The notes beneath the pieces are model-generated. The model saw nothing but the letters and a program-made list of their open reading frames with translations. It searched no databases and was not told where the DNA came from. A stretch of DNA of 60,963 nucleotides from Chlorokybus atmophyticus (Eukaryota; Streptophyta; Chlorokybophyceae; Chlorokybales; Chlorokybaceae): assembly GCA_009103225.1 (NCBI GenBank), contig RHPI01002272.1:129454-190416 (forward strand), in the 5' to 3' direction. How positions within the stretch are numbered: the first letter of the stretch is position 1; each line of letters begins with the position of its first letter. Made by a program: the position numbers and the translations under genes. Positions 29,931 to 39,959 of the stretch are shown piece after piece.

Positions 29931-30294
29931 GAAGCGCCAGCACGTTGCTGCTTACCACTCATATCCTCATCCCCGCACTCTTGAACAAAGCTTTTACCCA
30001 CGCTCTCAGTCGGTGGTTGTGAAACCCTACTGCTGCTGCCCGGCAGAGAACGACGCGCGAGGCTATCCCTTGGAAGCTGTGCCGGAGCCCCACCTTCTTC
30101 GTACGCAGCGCATTGCGAGCATGTGACCGAAAAGATGTTACCAACAGCATGACATTAACAGAGGCTGTTTGGGCATGTCGCGCATACTTGTCGAGCTGGT
30201 TCATTGCATCTGTGCACATGGCACCTGCGTTCCAGTGATCATCATTTTAGAACTTGTCGACTTCAGACACCATGCATTTACTGGATACTGAAGC

Positions 30295-30492
30295 TTACTT
30301 GTGCCTTGGGCATTCCCAATGGCCATCTTCCACAGGTGGTACAGTGACGCAGCGTGCGTGGTAGCTCTTCCAGCAGCCTTCTGCATCACAGCCAAATATG
30401 CTACCGCCATCCTTGCAGACAAAGCAATAGTCTTCGTGTTCACAATTCTCCAATGCATCCAGCTCTAGCCCCGGTCTCATCCTGCAAACCAA
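30295..30492 (-). CDS. E2 PHD-finger exon
   Basis: The exon encodes a zinc-binding PHD finger: YCFVCKDGGSIFGC, then a C-x4-C pair, HARC, and WECPRH at the end. The CFVCxDGG start and WECPxH end resemble the PHD fingers of NSD-type histone methyltransferases. PHD fingers read histone H3 tails, so this protein probably contacts chromatin. The exon is framed by splice-like sites and lies downstream of the transposase exons on the same strand. Whether it is fused to the transposase or forms a second gene is not decided. Confidence 0.75.
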   Translation of the reverse strand: MVCRMRPGLELDALENCEHEDYCFVCKDGGSIFGCDAEGCWKSYHARCVTVPPVEDGHWECPRHK

Positions 30493-30693
30493 GGTCAGGT
30501 GCCCAGATCAGCAGTCACACAACAGTAGGTATATGCAGCATTACAATAGCAAAGAGTACCTCATGTACTCAAAATGCCAGTCACGGCGTGTGGTCCACGA
30601 CACCTCGCTCGAAGCGCTGTTGGTTTCGCTCTGGTCACCCTGCACCATGTGCATGTACAGAAGATGGTTGTATGTGATGCCAAGACCCGGGAA

Positions 30694-30912
30694 TTATGAG
30701 GACACCCCGATTCTCACAAACAAATCTGCTCTCACCGGAGTGTCGCGGTGCACAATTCGGCGCACGAGGCTTCGCCTGTCTTTAACAAGCGCTACTGTTA
30801 TTTTGGTGTCATACGGGTCAATACCCTCAAACCACTGGCCTTTGACCTGCCAGCAAGGACATGTATCACCCAATCTCACTCTACCATCAACTCGCAAAAA
30901 CCGCTGCAACAC
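30694..30912 (-). CDS. E2 small beta-rich exon, BAH-like at best
   Basis: A 72-codon frame with VDGRVRLGDTCPCWQVKGQW and TKITVALVKDRRSLVRRIVH. The pattern of beta strands next to a PHD finger resembles a chromatin reader such as a BAH or Tudor domain, but no diagnostic motif is seen. It precedes the PHD exon in transcription order. Confidence 0.35.
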   Translation of the reverse strand: MLQRFLRVDGRVRLGDTCPCWQVKGQWFEGIDPYDTKITVALVKDRRSLVRRIVHRDTPVRADLFVRIGVSS

Positions 30913-30947
30913 ACCTACTTACTAGGTTGCAATTAAGGTAGGTTTGT

Positions 30948-31724
30948 TCAGCAACGTGGGGCTTGTCTTTCCTCAGGATTGCAAAGCCTCCCATGTGCTG
31001 CACCTGGTTGCTCATGTACCACCTCGCTCTGAGGAGCTGGTGCTCCCAACCGGCTACCACGACAACATAAAAAGACTGCACCTGCCATACCAGTGGACCT
31101 TCTTGGTTGGGTCATTCGAGTCACGCCCAACGGTAAACACTCCGCAGTCCATAGTGCGGAGCTTCTTCTCAGTGTCCTCTGCTCTGAACTGGCCAATGTC
31201 CTTGTAGCGCGCTCTGTAGTACCTCCTGATTTACTTTGGAAAAATGGGATCACTCAACAGCTCCATCTCGTGTTTTGTAAGCTCCCTATCAGGTCCACGC
31301 CAATGATGCAGCTCAGTCATGTGCTCCATGTCACTGGTCACGAGATTCCCTTGTGCTTGGGCCCTTTCGCGTGTCTTCCGCCGTTTTTCAACAGCCCGAC
31401 TGAATTCTCTGTTTACCAACCCATTGTGGACTCATAATATGCAGGGGACATTGCGTACCAAACAACGATTGCTGAAGCAACTTACTCTTTTAGCTGCCTG
31501 TACTCATCGTCATTTTCGGCCAACCACCACTCCAGCTCCTGCCTGATCTTGCTATCTTTCTCACACTCAACACGGTGTCTGCGCCCGCAGAGGACATAGT
31601 CATCATCATCTCGCTCCTTGCCCGATTGCAGACTGATGCCGACGAAAAGCCTCTTCAAGGTGTCCATGTAAGTGTTCAACATGAGCTGGATGGAGTATCT
31701 GCAGACATAACTTGCACTTAACAA
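30948..31724 (-). CDS. E2 minus-strand exons after DUF4218
   Basis: Three short frames: 31,482-31,724 (LNTYMDTLKRLFVGISLQSG, then a charged segment), 31,231-31,419 (NREFSRAVEKRRKTRERAQA and ELLSDPIFPK) and one ending near 31,000 (TMDCGVFTVGRDSNDPTKKV followed by HWYG). The last resembles the strand-rich region that follows DUF4218 in plant TNP2 proteins (DUF4216-like). They are probably the C-terminal exons of the transposase. Confidence 0.5.
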
Positions 31725-31765
31725 AAGTCAAAGAACGAGAGTACGTAAAAGGTTGCATGCAACTT

Positions 31766-34700
31766 TCAGTTGGCCCACACTTGCCTTTTGCAGATGCTTG
31801 CTTCCACATGCTGCCTGGCAAAAATCATGCGCTTCACCCACTGCATAAATCGTTCGTCGGCCCACTCCCAGTGATCGCGCACCGGACCAAGCCACATGCA
31901 TTGCTCTGGTAGATGGCCAAGGAGGTGCAGCATCATTGTGAGCGAAGTCCGCGGGAAGAACAGCTCCACCTCAGACTGTGCCTCATGCACCAGCACCTGC
32001 GATGAATAATGCAAGTCATGCAACCTGTAGAAGCTAAGCATACACATGGAAGGTATGGTTAAAGCCCTAACCTGCAGTTCTTCAAGGTGTGACTGCTTCA
32101 CTTCCAATGCAGTCAGCCGCTGATAGATGTCGCAGAGTTTGAGGATTGTTTTCTTCTGATCTTCTCCAATGTCATGAGCAGAGCGCAGCACGTACTGGAA
32201 AATCACGGACCACAAGTTGTGCTTGTCGTGCGATTTCATCGAGCCTGTGTGCTCACTACATCAGATTGTTAAGTAGACACAATGTGCAATGCAAGGACAC
32301 TGAGTTGATTTGCACGCAGTTGAGAACCATGGTGGTTGTCTCACCTAAATGCTTGGTGAAAGATTGCAGCTTAAAGCCGAAAGTGCTTGGAACCCTCACG
32401 CCTGAGAGTAATTGCTCAATCAGCCCTGCATCCGTGATTGCCCATGGAGCCTGAGGTTTGACCTTAACTGCAACTTCCTTACCGTCTTTCGTCATCTATG
32501 TCTGCAACGCATCGTCACAAAGTCAAACGAGTTGGCAGGCAGTCAGCACAAGTGTCGCATAAGCCTGCAATACCTGTAGCCAAAGTTCTGGCATACGACC
32601 TTGCTGCTGCAGTTCTTCTCGAGTCTCATTGCTGTCGCGCAATCCAGCAAGCAGATTGGTCAAATTGGTTGCGAGATTGGCAAAAATGTGCATAGGGCCA
32701 ATCACATGACCTTTTACAGGTTTCTGTAAAGGCATCCAATAGGGAAGGTCGTGAAAATAGCTTAGGCCAAGGATTCCGGAGGACTTTGAAGGATGTTTCT
32801 TGGAGTGAAGTGGTCGCTTGCTGTTGCGGGATGTCATGGCGTACCTGATCACATAGCATCCATTGGTGAAGCTTGATTGACATAGCTACGTTCAGCTATG
32901 TCAATTGATTGGTTGCTCACCGGTACACACTTTCTGCAGTCCGCATGGGAGGTGGAGGTCTGTGTTCTGGTTGGGGCCAACGCTCATCAACTCGGTAGGG
33001 ATGGTCATTTTGGTAAGTACCGGCGGTAGCCTTGATAAATCACCTTTTTGAGGAGTTCCACATGTTCTCCACTGCACTCGCATTTGGAACAGCCAAAGAT
33101 GGCTCCATGAGCCATCTGCATGGCTGCTTTTGCGAGAGCTGCGCAACCATCATTACATGTTTCAGAGAAGGCAAACATGGTTGCCATACCAGTCAGATAG
33201 TACATTCATAGACACTGATGGCCAACACTTGCTGCTTGCGTACCTGGGTAATCATGGATTACAATCTCCAAGATAGATCTGCACCGGAAAACTTTGTCGC
33301 GGTGGCTGTCATATATGTCGATGCCTACAACAAACACCAGCAGCTGAGATGCCCTACACATTCTAGTCCAAAGCAGTTTGAGAGCATGTCTAATGTATCG
33401 AGAGCTGGCTTGTTCAAACTACATTGAAACCATACCTTCTCAAAGGGTTCCCAACTGGTCAATGATTGGCTTGAGATAGGCCTGTAGATTCTCTGGCTGT
33501 TTGGGACCAGGTATTACCGCAGCTAGAAAGATAGTGTCGGTCTCGTGCATTTTGGCAATGGGCAGGTTCAGCACAGAAATTGTGACAAGCAAAAATTCAT
33601 AATTCCCTGCAAGTCCACAAACACCTCGATCAATGCCAACTGTGAATTTACACACTGCAATGACAGCACAGGTAAAAGGCACAATCACTACCTTTATGCG
33701 GATCTTTGAAAGGGCTCATCCCGTTAATAAACATTGCCAGCCGCACATTACGCGGTTCTTTGATAAACCGGATGTAGCGTTCTTCTGTATGCTTGAACAT
33801 TGGCGAGTCTGACAGCAGCAACCACATGAATAATAGAAAACATGTAAGAATTCAGGCTGCATTGGGCATCAACTTGTCAATCCACACTGCCATATACATA
33901 CCGTGTATGGATCGTATAACCCCATCCTCACTGCGATTGGTGTGCGCTGTCATCTTCAAAGCGACACTAGGCTTCAGGTAAAGAGACCTCAGAGCAGCAG
34001 GCACGTCAAAGTAACGTGAAATTTTTTCAGGAACTTGTCGACCTCCAAGATTGCGGTGGCGAGGAGCCTTGCAGACTGCAGGCCATAGGAAGTTTGCATG
34101 CTGACAGGTGATCCCATGACAACTCAATCACACAAGAAATGCTACAATAGCTGACCTTTGCATAATTTCATGTTGGCATGTCGGCCATAATACACCATGT
34201 GGTCACAACAACAGGCGTCATACGCGTGGAAGCCCATGTTGAGGCTTGCAAGGCATTTCAGTAGCTCTTGCATGCTGCCTGGCATCTGATTCTCCTTGGG
34301 CAAAACAACATCACGCACCAACCTGGCACACAAAGTCAAGTTCAATTGAAAATTGGACATTGATGTCTTTGCAGAATGTGTTTTGTATGATTTTGTAAAC
34401 CTCTTATCCACCGACCTTAGCAGTTTGTTCATGAAGTTCAAGGGTATTCGATGTAGCTGAGCGAGAACCAATAGCAGCATGGAAATGCCCAAAGGGGTTG
34501 TACGAGAGCCGGCAACAATAGGGTTGCTTGCATTGTCCAACAGCGCAGCATTTACCTTGTCAAGCAGCATTGCCTCGTCATCACCATGAGTGTCATACTG
34601 CTGCGACTCCACATCGGTATTGGAGTCTTGGTCTACGCCATCACCATCACCATCAACTTGCTCCGCATGTACTTGATTAGCGGTTGAGGGGGAGTGCGCT

Positions 34701-35354
34701 GGCATATCATGCTCGTTCAGAACTGTGTATTCTGGAGTTCTGGCACCTTGATGTCCTCGCGATACAGGATGCTCACTTCCAGAGAATGCTGGGTGCAATT
34801 CGCTCTGTTCCCCATGATCACACGGATGACATCCTGCCAACGCGAATAAATGCACTGGCACATGGACAATGACGTAAGCAATCAACTTGCAATTAGATTA
34901 GGTCGTACCTGCTGGGCGCATGTGATGTGCAACATTGACATGAGATGCAACACTCGTTTGCGATGGCGTGGCTGGGTGCAGTTGTTCAGCAGCGTAGTTC
35001 CATGCATAAAGTGTTTCGGTGTGATGGACAGCATCATCTGAAGCGGGCAAGCTTGGTAATCAGATCAGAGCCTGTTGATGAAGTACACCAACTCGGGAAG
35101 ATGACTCTTGTACCTGACAGCATGTGCGAGGATGCAGCCGCAATAACAGCGTCAGCCTCTTCAAGTTCATTGGGTTCGAGAAGATCACGGTATTGCGGTT
35201 CAACAGCTTTAGGAGTGCCCATCCACATCCTTGTGCCATGGTACTCATGGTTTTGGGCCCTAGTGATGTGCTTGTGTGTGAACACTTTGCTCCCTTGGCA
35301 ATCTTCGCAGAAACACCTGCGATTGTAGCTCATGCTACAAAGATGTTTAGTCAA
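31766..35354 (-). CDS. E2 TNP2-type CACTA transposase
   Basis: Exons on the minus strand follow the order of plant TNP2 proteins. 35,034-35,354: Cys-rich start CFCEDCQGSKVFTHKHI. 34,142-34,885: acidic linker, then YDACCCDHMVYYGRHANMKL. 33,852-34,127: RQVPEKISRYFDVPAALRSL and a DGVIR segment. 33,690-33,830: EPRNVRLAMFINGMSPF, the strand with a catalytic aspartate position occupied by N. 33,440-33,600: FLAAVIPGPKQPENLQAYLK. 33,005-33,340: a VYDxH-like segment, GCSKC and GYRRYLP. 32,523-32,852: LPYWMPLQ with IGPMHIF. 31,766-32,495: DUF4218, with MKSHDKHNLW and GPVRDHWEWADERFM. The multi-exon structure is typical. It would excise and insert E2. Confidence 0.85.
32877..32904. repeat. Short hairpin in the transposase gene
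   Basis: TTGACATAGCT and its complement flank a 6-base loop inside a probable intron of the transposase gene. Confidence 0.6.
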
Positions 35355-35399
35355 CTATTATCCTGGCATACAACCACCAAACTATCTAGAGCCCTGACC

Positions 35400-35690
35400 T
35401 GATATCGCCGCCGCCGCCGCTGATACCGCCTTCGCCGCCGCTCTAGCATCGCAGTTGCAGAATTAGGGTTTAGACCCGTCAATCCTAAATTGCAAGCTAG
35501 ATCCAGTATAAGCCGCGGCTTCAATCCGGATGTGCTCCGTAATTTGCGTACGTGCTCCAGTTTTTCTTCCTTGAAGTGCATCAGCTATTAGGGTTTGAAT
35601 GGTAGGTTGCGTGGCGGCAGTATGCGCGGCGTCAAGGTGTGCAGTTTCTGCAGAGCATACTTGGTTAGAAACGGCAACTTGAAACGGTGG
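35400..35690. promoter_or_regulatory. E2 divergent promoter region (GCC repeats + telo-boxes)
   Basis: The region between the transposase (minus) and methyltransferase (plus) genes. It contains CGCCGCCGCCGCTGATACCG, then TTAGGGTTTAG (35,463-35,473) and TAGGGTTT (35,589-35,596), the reverse of the plant promoter telo-box AAACCCTA. Similar cassettes occur at 39,760-39,890 and 41,660-41,725. Confidence 0.5.
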
Positions 35691-35694
35691 CAAC

Positions 35695-36075
35695 TTGAAA
35701 CGGTTGCAACAGCATGAAGAGAAGTGCAAGCTGTACAGTGAGCAGTATGGCTTCTATGAAGCCTGCTGGCACCATAAGGCCCGGGGAGATAATGTGAGGC
35801 AGTGCAGGCTTCTAGCAAAATGCATGAAGCCAGACTTCTTTGTCGAGGAATGCACTTGCCTGCAATGCTCGCTCTCCAAGTTTGAGTGGGACGGCGAGCC
35901 CATGGATTACCTGCCTTGGGCCCGGCCTGGAGCATATCAGGATGGGCAGGAGTGTGGTTCGAGTTGGTGGTCAAAGCTGTCTGAGACTGCAAGACTTGCC
36001 TGGTCGCGAGCTCGATTGTTGGCCCAGGCCACCACCCCTTCTCGTAACTCGCACACCATGCGACTCAAGCGGTAG
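35695..36075 (+). CDS. N-terminal frame upstream of the methyltransferase
   Basis: A 127-codon frame with several possible metal ligands (EEKCKLYSEQYGFYEACWHH and FFVEECTCLQCSLSKFEWDG). It overlaps the methyltransferase frame and differs from it by a reading-frame shift. It may be the N-terminal extension, joined through a small intron or broken by an indel near 36,040, or an independent small protein. No family recognised. Confidence 0.4.
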   Translation: MKRLQQHEEKCKLYSEQYGFYEACWHHKARGDNVRQCRLLAKCMKPDFFVEECTCLQCSLSKFEWDGEPMDYLPWARPGAYQDGQECGSSWWSKLSETARLAWSRARLLAQATTPSRNSHTMRLKR

Positions 36076-36079
36076 ACGT

Positions 36080-36787
36080 TACAGGCCACGCGCATTGGAT
36101 CTCTTTTGTGGTGCCGGTGGCGTTGCTATGGGTCTGTACAGGGCTGGGTTTGATGTTGAGGGTATAGACATTAAGCCACAGCCGGCATACCCATTCAAGA
36201 TCTGCCAGATGGATGCAATGGACGCTGACCTGTCAGCATACGATGCAGTGTGGGCAAGTCCTCCATGCCAAGCTCTTAGTGGAGCCATTCCCATGACACA
36301 ACGGTCCGCATACGGATATCGATGGGATCACGTCAACCTGATTGACCCCATAAGAGCCAAGTTGCAGTCAAGCGGCAAGGCATGGGTGATAGAGAATGTT
36401 GCAGGCGCGTCAGGACACATGACAACTCACCTGAAGCTGTGTGGCAGTATGTTCAAGTTGGATGTGTATCGCTATCGCATCTTCGAGACAAACCCTCCAG
36501 TGCGCTCAGACTTACAATGCAACCACACTGGTTCTGCACTTGGAGAGCTGGCCACCCACCCGGAGCAGCGCCGGCAGTTGCTACCTGGGGAGAGGCAAAT
36601 CTACCCGGTATACGGCCAAACATCTTGCCGTGGTACGATTGCAGGGTGGCAGTCTGCCATGCAGGTGGAGTGGATGGATGCGGAATCGGAAATCAAGAAT
36701 GCTATTCCACCTACTTACTCTGAACATGTAGGCAGGCTGTTGCTGGAAGCGATAGGTTTCAATGTCGATTACCCTCCTTTTTACTGA
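36080..36787 (+). CDS. Cytosine-5 DNA methyltransferase (phage/bacterial type)
   Basis: A compact catalytic domain of about 235 aa without introns. Motif I is ALDLFCGAGGVAMGLYRAGF, motif IV the catalytic ASPPCQALSG, motif VI VIENVAGA, then LKLCGSMFKLDVYRYRIFET, and a terminal IPPTYSEHVGRLLLEAIG (motif X). The Cys nucleophile and the ENV motif are present, so it should transfer a methyl group from S-adenosylmethionine to cytosine C5. The LCGSMF signature is typical of phage and bacterial enzymes rather than of plant MET1/CMT/DRM, and no BAH, chromo- or UBA domain is seen. The open frame extends upstream to 35,840 without clear homology. No restriction enzyme lies nearby. It is cargo of E2; the target sequence is unknown. 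Confidence 0.88.
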   Translation, partial: YRPRALDLFCGAGGVAMGLYRAGFDVEGIDIKPQPAYPFKICQMDAMDADLSAYDAVWASPPCQALSGAIPMTQRSAYGYRWDHVNLIDPIRAKLQSSGKAWVIENVAGASGHMTTHLKLCGSMFKLDVYRYRIFETNPPVRSDLQCNHTGSALGELATHPEQRRQLLPGERQIYPVYGQTSCRGTIAGWQSAMQVEWMDAESEIKNAIPPTYSEHVGRLLLEAIGFNVDYPPFY

Positions 36788-36947
36788 GACACGTAGAGGA
36801 CTTTGCAGTTGTAAGCTCTCTTGATTGCCACAGAGGTCTCATTTGTGATCACACCTGCAGAATGGTAAGGTTTCACTGAGGTTGCCGCTGCTGCTGCTCT
36901 TTGTGCTCGCGCCGCTGCTTCCGCTGCTGCCGCTTCTGCTCACGCTC

Positions 36948-38111
36948 TTAAAAGAGTTGCTGCTTCAGCTGCTCCTGCTGCTCGAGTGTTGGCTGCTGGC
37001 CTATCGCTGCTCGCTCGCGCTCATGTTGACGTTTCTTGGCCAGTTTCTTGCTTTGCCGCCGATCATCAATGTGTTCGCGTTTTTGCAACTTTAACATCTC
37101 CATGGGGTTTGCTTTGCGTGCGGAAAAATTCTCTCGATTGAGATGGTGCTTTTGCAAAGTCTCATTCAGCTCGTTTTCGTTTTGCTTGCAAGTGCGCACA
37201 AGCTCGTTGAACTGGTCATCCCGCCAATCCTGGTTCAAAGGACCCTTCGCAACGCAATTGCGCACTCCTTTCCTAAGCCCCTTGAGAAAAAGCTGTAGTT
37301 TGAGGGCATCATCCATCTGCAGCGCTGTTGCGTTGGCAACCATACACAGATGTTCGAACTGCGCGTGAAACTCCTCCACTTTGCGACCTGCCTGCCGCAG
37401 ATGGCGCAGCTTCTTAAAAGCGCCGGCAGGGGTGTTGTCCATTTGCGCAGGAGCTCGGCTGCGAGTACGACGGCGTTTGCGCTTCTTGCTTGTGGTGGCA
37501 CGACGAGGAACACCAGAGGAAAGACTACTGGTTGATGTGCCAGATTCATCAGAAGAGCTCTCATTGCCCTGCATTGCATCAAGCTCGGTGCCACATTGCG
37601 CAACTCCACACTTGCTCTTGCACGCAGATAGCATGACAGTGCTCACCTGTCCATCAGCTGGGCTCATGGGTTCCGCCTGATTCTGGACTTCCACCTCAAC
37701 CTCTTGGTTGACCTGTGCCTGCTTGGCCTTGGCCTCAGGCTGCTCCTGCCTGGCCCTGGCTTCAGTCTCAGCCTGCTCCTGCCTGGCCTTAGCTTCAGCA
37801 TCAGCCTTGGTCTTCACCTCGCTCGCCTGCCTGGCCTTGGCCTCAGCCTGCTCCTGCCTGGCCCTGGCTTCAGTTTCAGCCTGCTCCTGCCTGGCCTTGG
37901 CTTCAGCATTAGCCTTGGTCTTCGCCTCAGCCTGCTCCTGCCTGGCCTTGGCCTGTGCTTGCTGCTTCAAGCTGGCCTCGACCTTCTTCATGCACTCTGG
38001 ACCCATCCTCAGCTTTGGCTTTTGAACCTTCGCGCTTGCTTGGGTCTCAACCTTGCCTTCTCCCTTGGCCTGGGCCTCAGCCTCTTGCACACACACAGCT
38101 TGCGATTGCAC
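36948..38111 (-). CDS. Coiled-coil / Gag-like protein in E2
   Basis: A 387-codon frame. The first third is built of Ala/Glu/Lys repeats (EAKARQEQAETEARARQEQ and variants), a long charged helix. A Ser-rich and basic part follows (TTSKKRKRRRTRSRAP, a likely nuclear signal). Next comes a segment resembling retrotransposon Gag: LRHLRQAGRKVEEFHAQFEH, then LKLQLFLKGLRKGVRN and NELVRTCKQNENELNETL. The C-terminus is Gln/Arg-rich. It reads on from the OTU frame with a shift near 38,115, so both may once have been one protein. Role unknown: particle formation or DNA packing is possible. Confidence 0.6.
   Translation of the reverse strand: MQSQAVCVQEAEAQAKGEGKVETQASAKVQKPKLRMGPECMKKVEASLKQQAQAKARQEQAEAKTKANAEAKARQEQAETEARARQEQAEAKARQASEVKTKADAEAKARQEQAETEARARQEQPEAKAKQAQVNQEVEVEVQNQAEPMSPADGQVSTVMLSACKSKCGVAQCGTELDAMQGNESSSDESGTSTSSLSSGVPRRATTSKKRKRRRTRSRAPAQMDNTPAGAFKKLRHLRQAGRKVEEFHAQFEHLCMVANATALQMDDALKLQLFLKGLRKGVRNCVAKGPLNQDWRDDQFNELVRTCKQNENELNETLQKHHLNRENFSARKANPMEMLKLQKREHIDDRRQSKKLAKKRQHERERAAIGQQPTLEQQEQLKQQLF
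37707..37985. repeat. Minisatellite coding for A/E/K repeats
   Basis: Imperfect tandem units containing CAGCCTGCTCCTGCCTGGCC code for the repeated AEAKARQEQ helix on the minus strand. They also create spurious Leu/Ala-rich frames on the plus strand. Confidence 0.8.
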
Positions 38112-38119
38112 AGGGGTCT

Positions 38120-39453
38120 ACTTGAAGATGTAGGCGCCTGGAGTGGAGCCGATTTGACACTGGGTGCTGATTGCGGAGGACCATCAGGGAACAGGCAGCG
38201 CAGGACTTCTGGTGGCATGTCACAGAGCTGCCATAAGAGCCTACCACTCGCATCGCCAAGAGACATGTAATGCGCGCAGGCCTTGCTCGCGTCTGTATTG
38301 CCAATAATCACATGGCCAGCCATTTTCTGAACATCCTCGCCGATCAGCACCACAAGCTTGATATACTGCAGCTTTCCTTTGTCATCAGGTTTAAGATACC
38401 TCCCGTCATCCCCTTTGCTGAGTACCCCCTTGTCCTCCGCTTCTAGGATGTACTTGCAGTCACCAACCTCCCTGAGCTGCACGGTGCCAATGCGAATGCC
38501 CAGTGTGTGCGCCAGCAGCGCCAATTGCAGTTGATCCGCATAAACACCCTCATGACTGATCACTTTCTTCAGAGCAACAACAGCTGCATCACCTTCATCT
38601 TTTCCATCGAGAACCGTTGTTACCCGGCATTTCTTGGCGGCCTTCTTGTAGTCCTCGCCCCCATGTCACCAGAGGCCCCGTAGTTACGATACGTCCGTAC
38701 CCAACGAACGTTGACCTGGTCAGCACACATCTTGCGCAACTTGGCAGCTTGATCTCTCGTATGCAGCTCTTTGCCGTTGTCCAGCACAATGCTTCGCCAG
38801 AAAGCCTCATTGTTAATTGCGCCCACGCGTTCCAGGCATGCAGCGTTGACGGGAGGGCGCGACTGGGCAATGCAAGAGTAGAAGCAGTTGCCATCAGCAT
38901 AGGCGTCATAGAGCCGCAGCTTTGTCTCATGCAGCAGCAGCCCAATCAGCTCCGCCTCATCGCCCGGTTGTGGAGGAGGTAGACCAGACTCCCAACGACC
39001 ACCAGTAGATGCACGACCCGTTGATGTGCCCACTTCAGCTTTAGGTTCTCCGACAAAGTTCCCAAGGTCAATACTCGCAGCTGCTGCCTGCTTGTCACAC
39101 ATCTTGCTGAGCTGCCGCCGCAAGAACTGATCCAACTTGACTCTCCATTCATGCGAGAGGGCGAGCAAATCAGCTTTCTCCAACCGCTGCTTGTATTTGA
39201 CCACCAGCTCTTCCCATGTAGGGCAGTCTTCCTTTTCCTCTCTCCATACTTTTGCATAACCTACGCAAAGGGCCTTGAAATCATTGAAAACCTCTTCATC
39301 GGTCTTGTTTGCCCGGATCTGCGGCTTCTTCACCTCTTTTCCTGGTTGCAATGACCGGTATGAGCACGAGTTGGTGTGAGAAATTTTACACATTCCAAGA
39401 GTACCTGCACGCTGCTGCTGACCACTTGGCAAGACCTTCTGCTTTGTTGCCAT
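38120..39453 (-). CDS. OTU-type cysteine protease in E2
   Basis: Starts at ATG 39,453 (MATKQKVLPSG). After a helical N-terminal part (KYKQRLEKADLLALSHEWRV) comes the OTU core: YDAYADGNCFYSCIAQS, the DGNC active-site loop with the catalytic cysteine; then DQAAKLRKMCADQVN; then EGVYADQLQLALLAHTLGIR; and a late CAHYMSL carrying the likely catalytic histidine. OTU proteases remove ubiquitin or related modifiers. The frame shifts once at a run of five Cs (38,658-38,662), one base short of what the frame requires; that is a sequencing error or an inactivating indel. It lies tail-to-head with the Gag-like frame. Confidence 0.7.
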
Positions 39454-39584
39454 TATGAACAACCTGTGTCGACACACAGAGAAACTTACAAGCAGACACA
39501 AAGTGATCAAGTGAGCCAAGTTTAAAACTGAGCAAGCAGGGGCCTTACGCACGAGGCTGCCCCCTACGATCAGCATGAGCAAGA

Positions 39585-39956
39585 ATGGGCCTTGAGAGCG
39601 GTCAGCAAAACAAGCGCAAACAAACAGGAGCGCGGCATGCACTACACCTGGTTTGCGAATTCTTCAAACCCTACCAAGCTGCCTATGAAGCTGCAAGAGA
39701 TCTACAAAAAGCGGGTGGAGCACCAATGCGAAAAGGCTTGCAGTACACCACCATAGCAACCACACCGCCTCCCGCTCACACCGCCGCCACCACCGGCCGC
39801 CGCCACCGCCGCCACAACCGCCGCCTCAGACCACGTCACGCAAGAAATGCTGCACTACTGCAGGTGCTCAACTCTAAACCCTACAACCGTGCACTATTCA
39901 TTGAAGCAACCCTGTACCGCGCGTCAGGCGGCGCTGTACTGGGCAAGGGTCATTGA
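39585..39956 (+). promoter_or_regulatory. Second E2 GCC/telo-box cassette and overlapping ORF
   Basis: Upstream of the OTU gene. 39,760-39,890 holds CCGCCGCCACCACCGGCCGC and similar units, then CTAAACCCTAC (39,874-39,884); a further AAACCCTAC is at 39,665. A 123-codon plus-strand frame overlaps it but is low-complexity (HTAATTGRRHRRHNRR), so I do not treat it as a firm gene. Confidence 0.4.
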
Positions 39957-39959
39957 ATG

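Noticed and set aside
36080-36787. Methyltransferase as part of a restriction-modification system
   Set aside because: No restriction endonuclease frame is seen nearby, and the gene lies in a eukaryotic transposon.
37704-38270. Leu/Ala-rich plus-strand frames resembling membrane proteins
   Set aside because: They are the antisense of the A/E/K minisatellite in the Gag-like gene and have no independent support.
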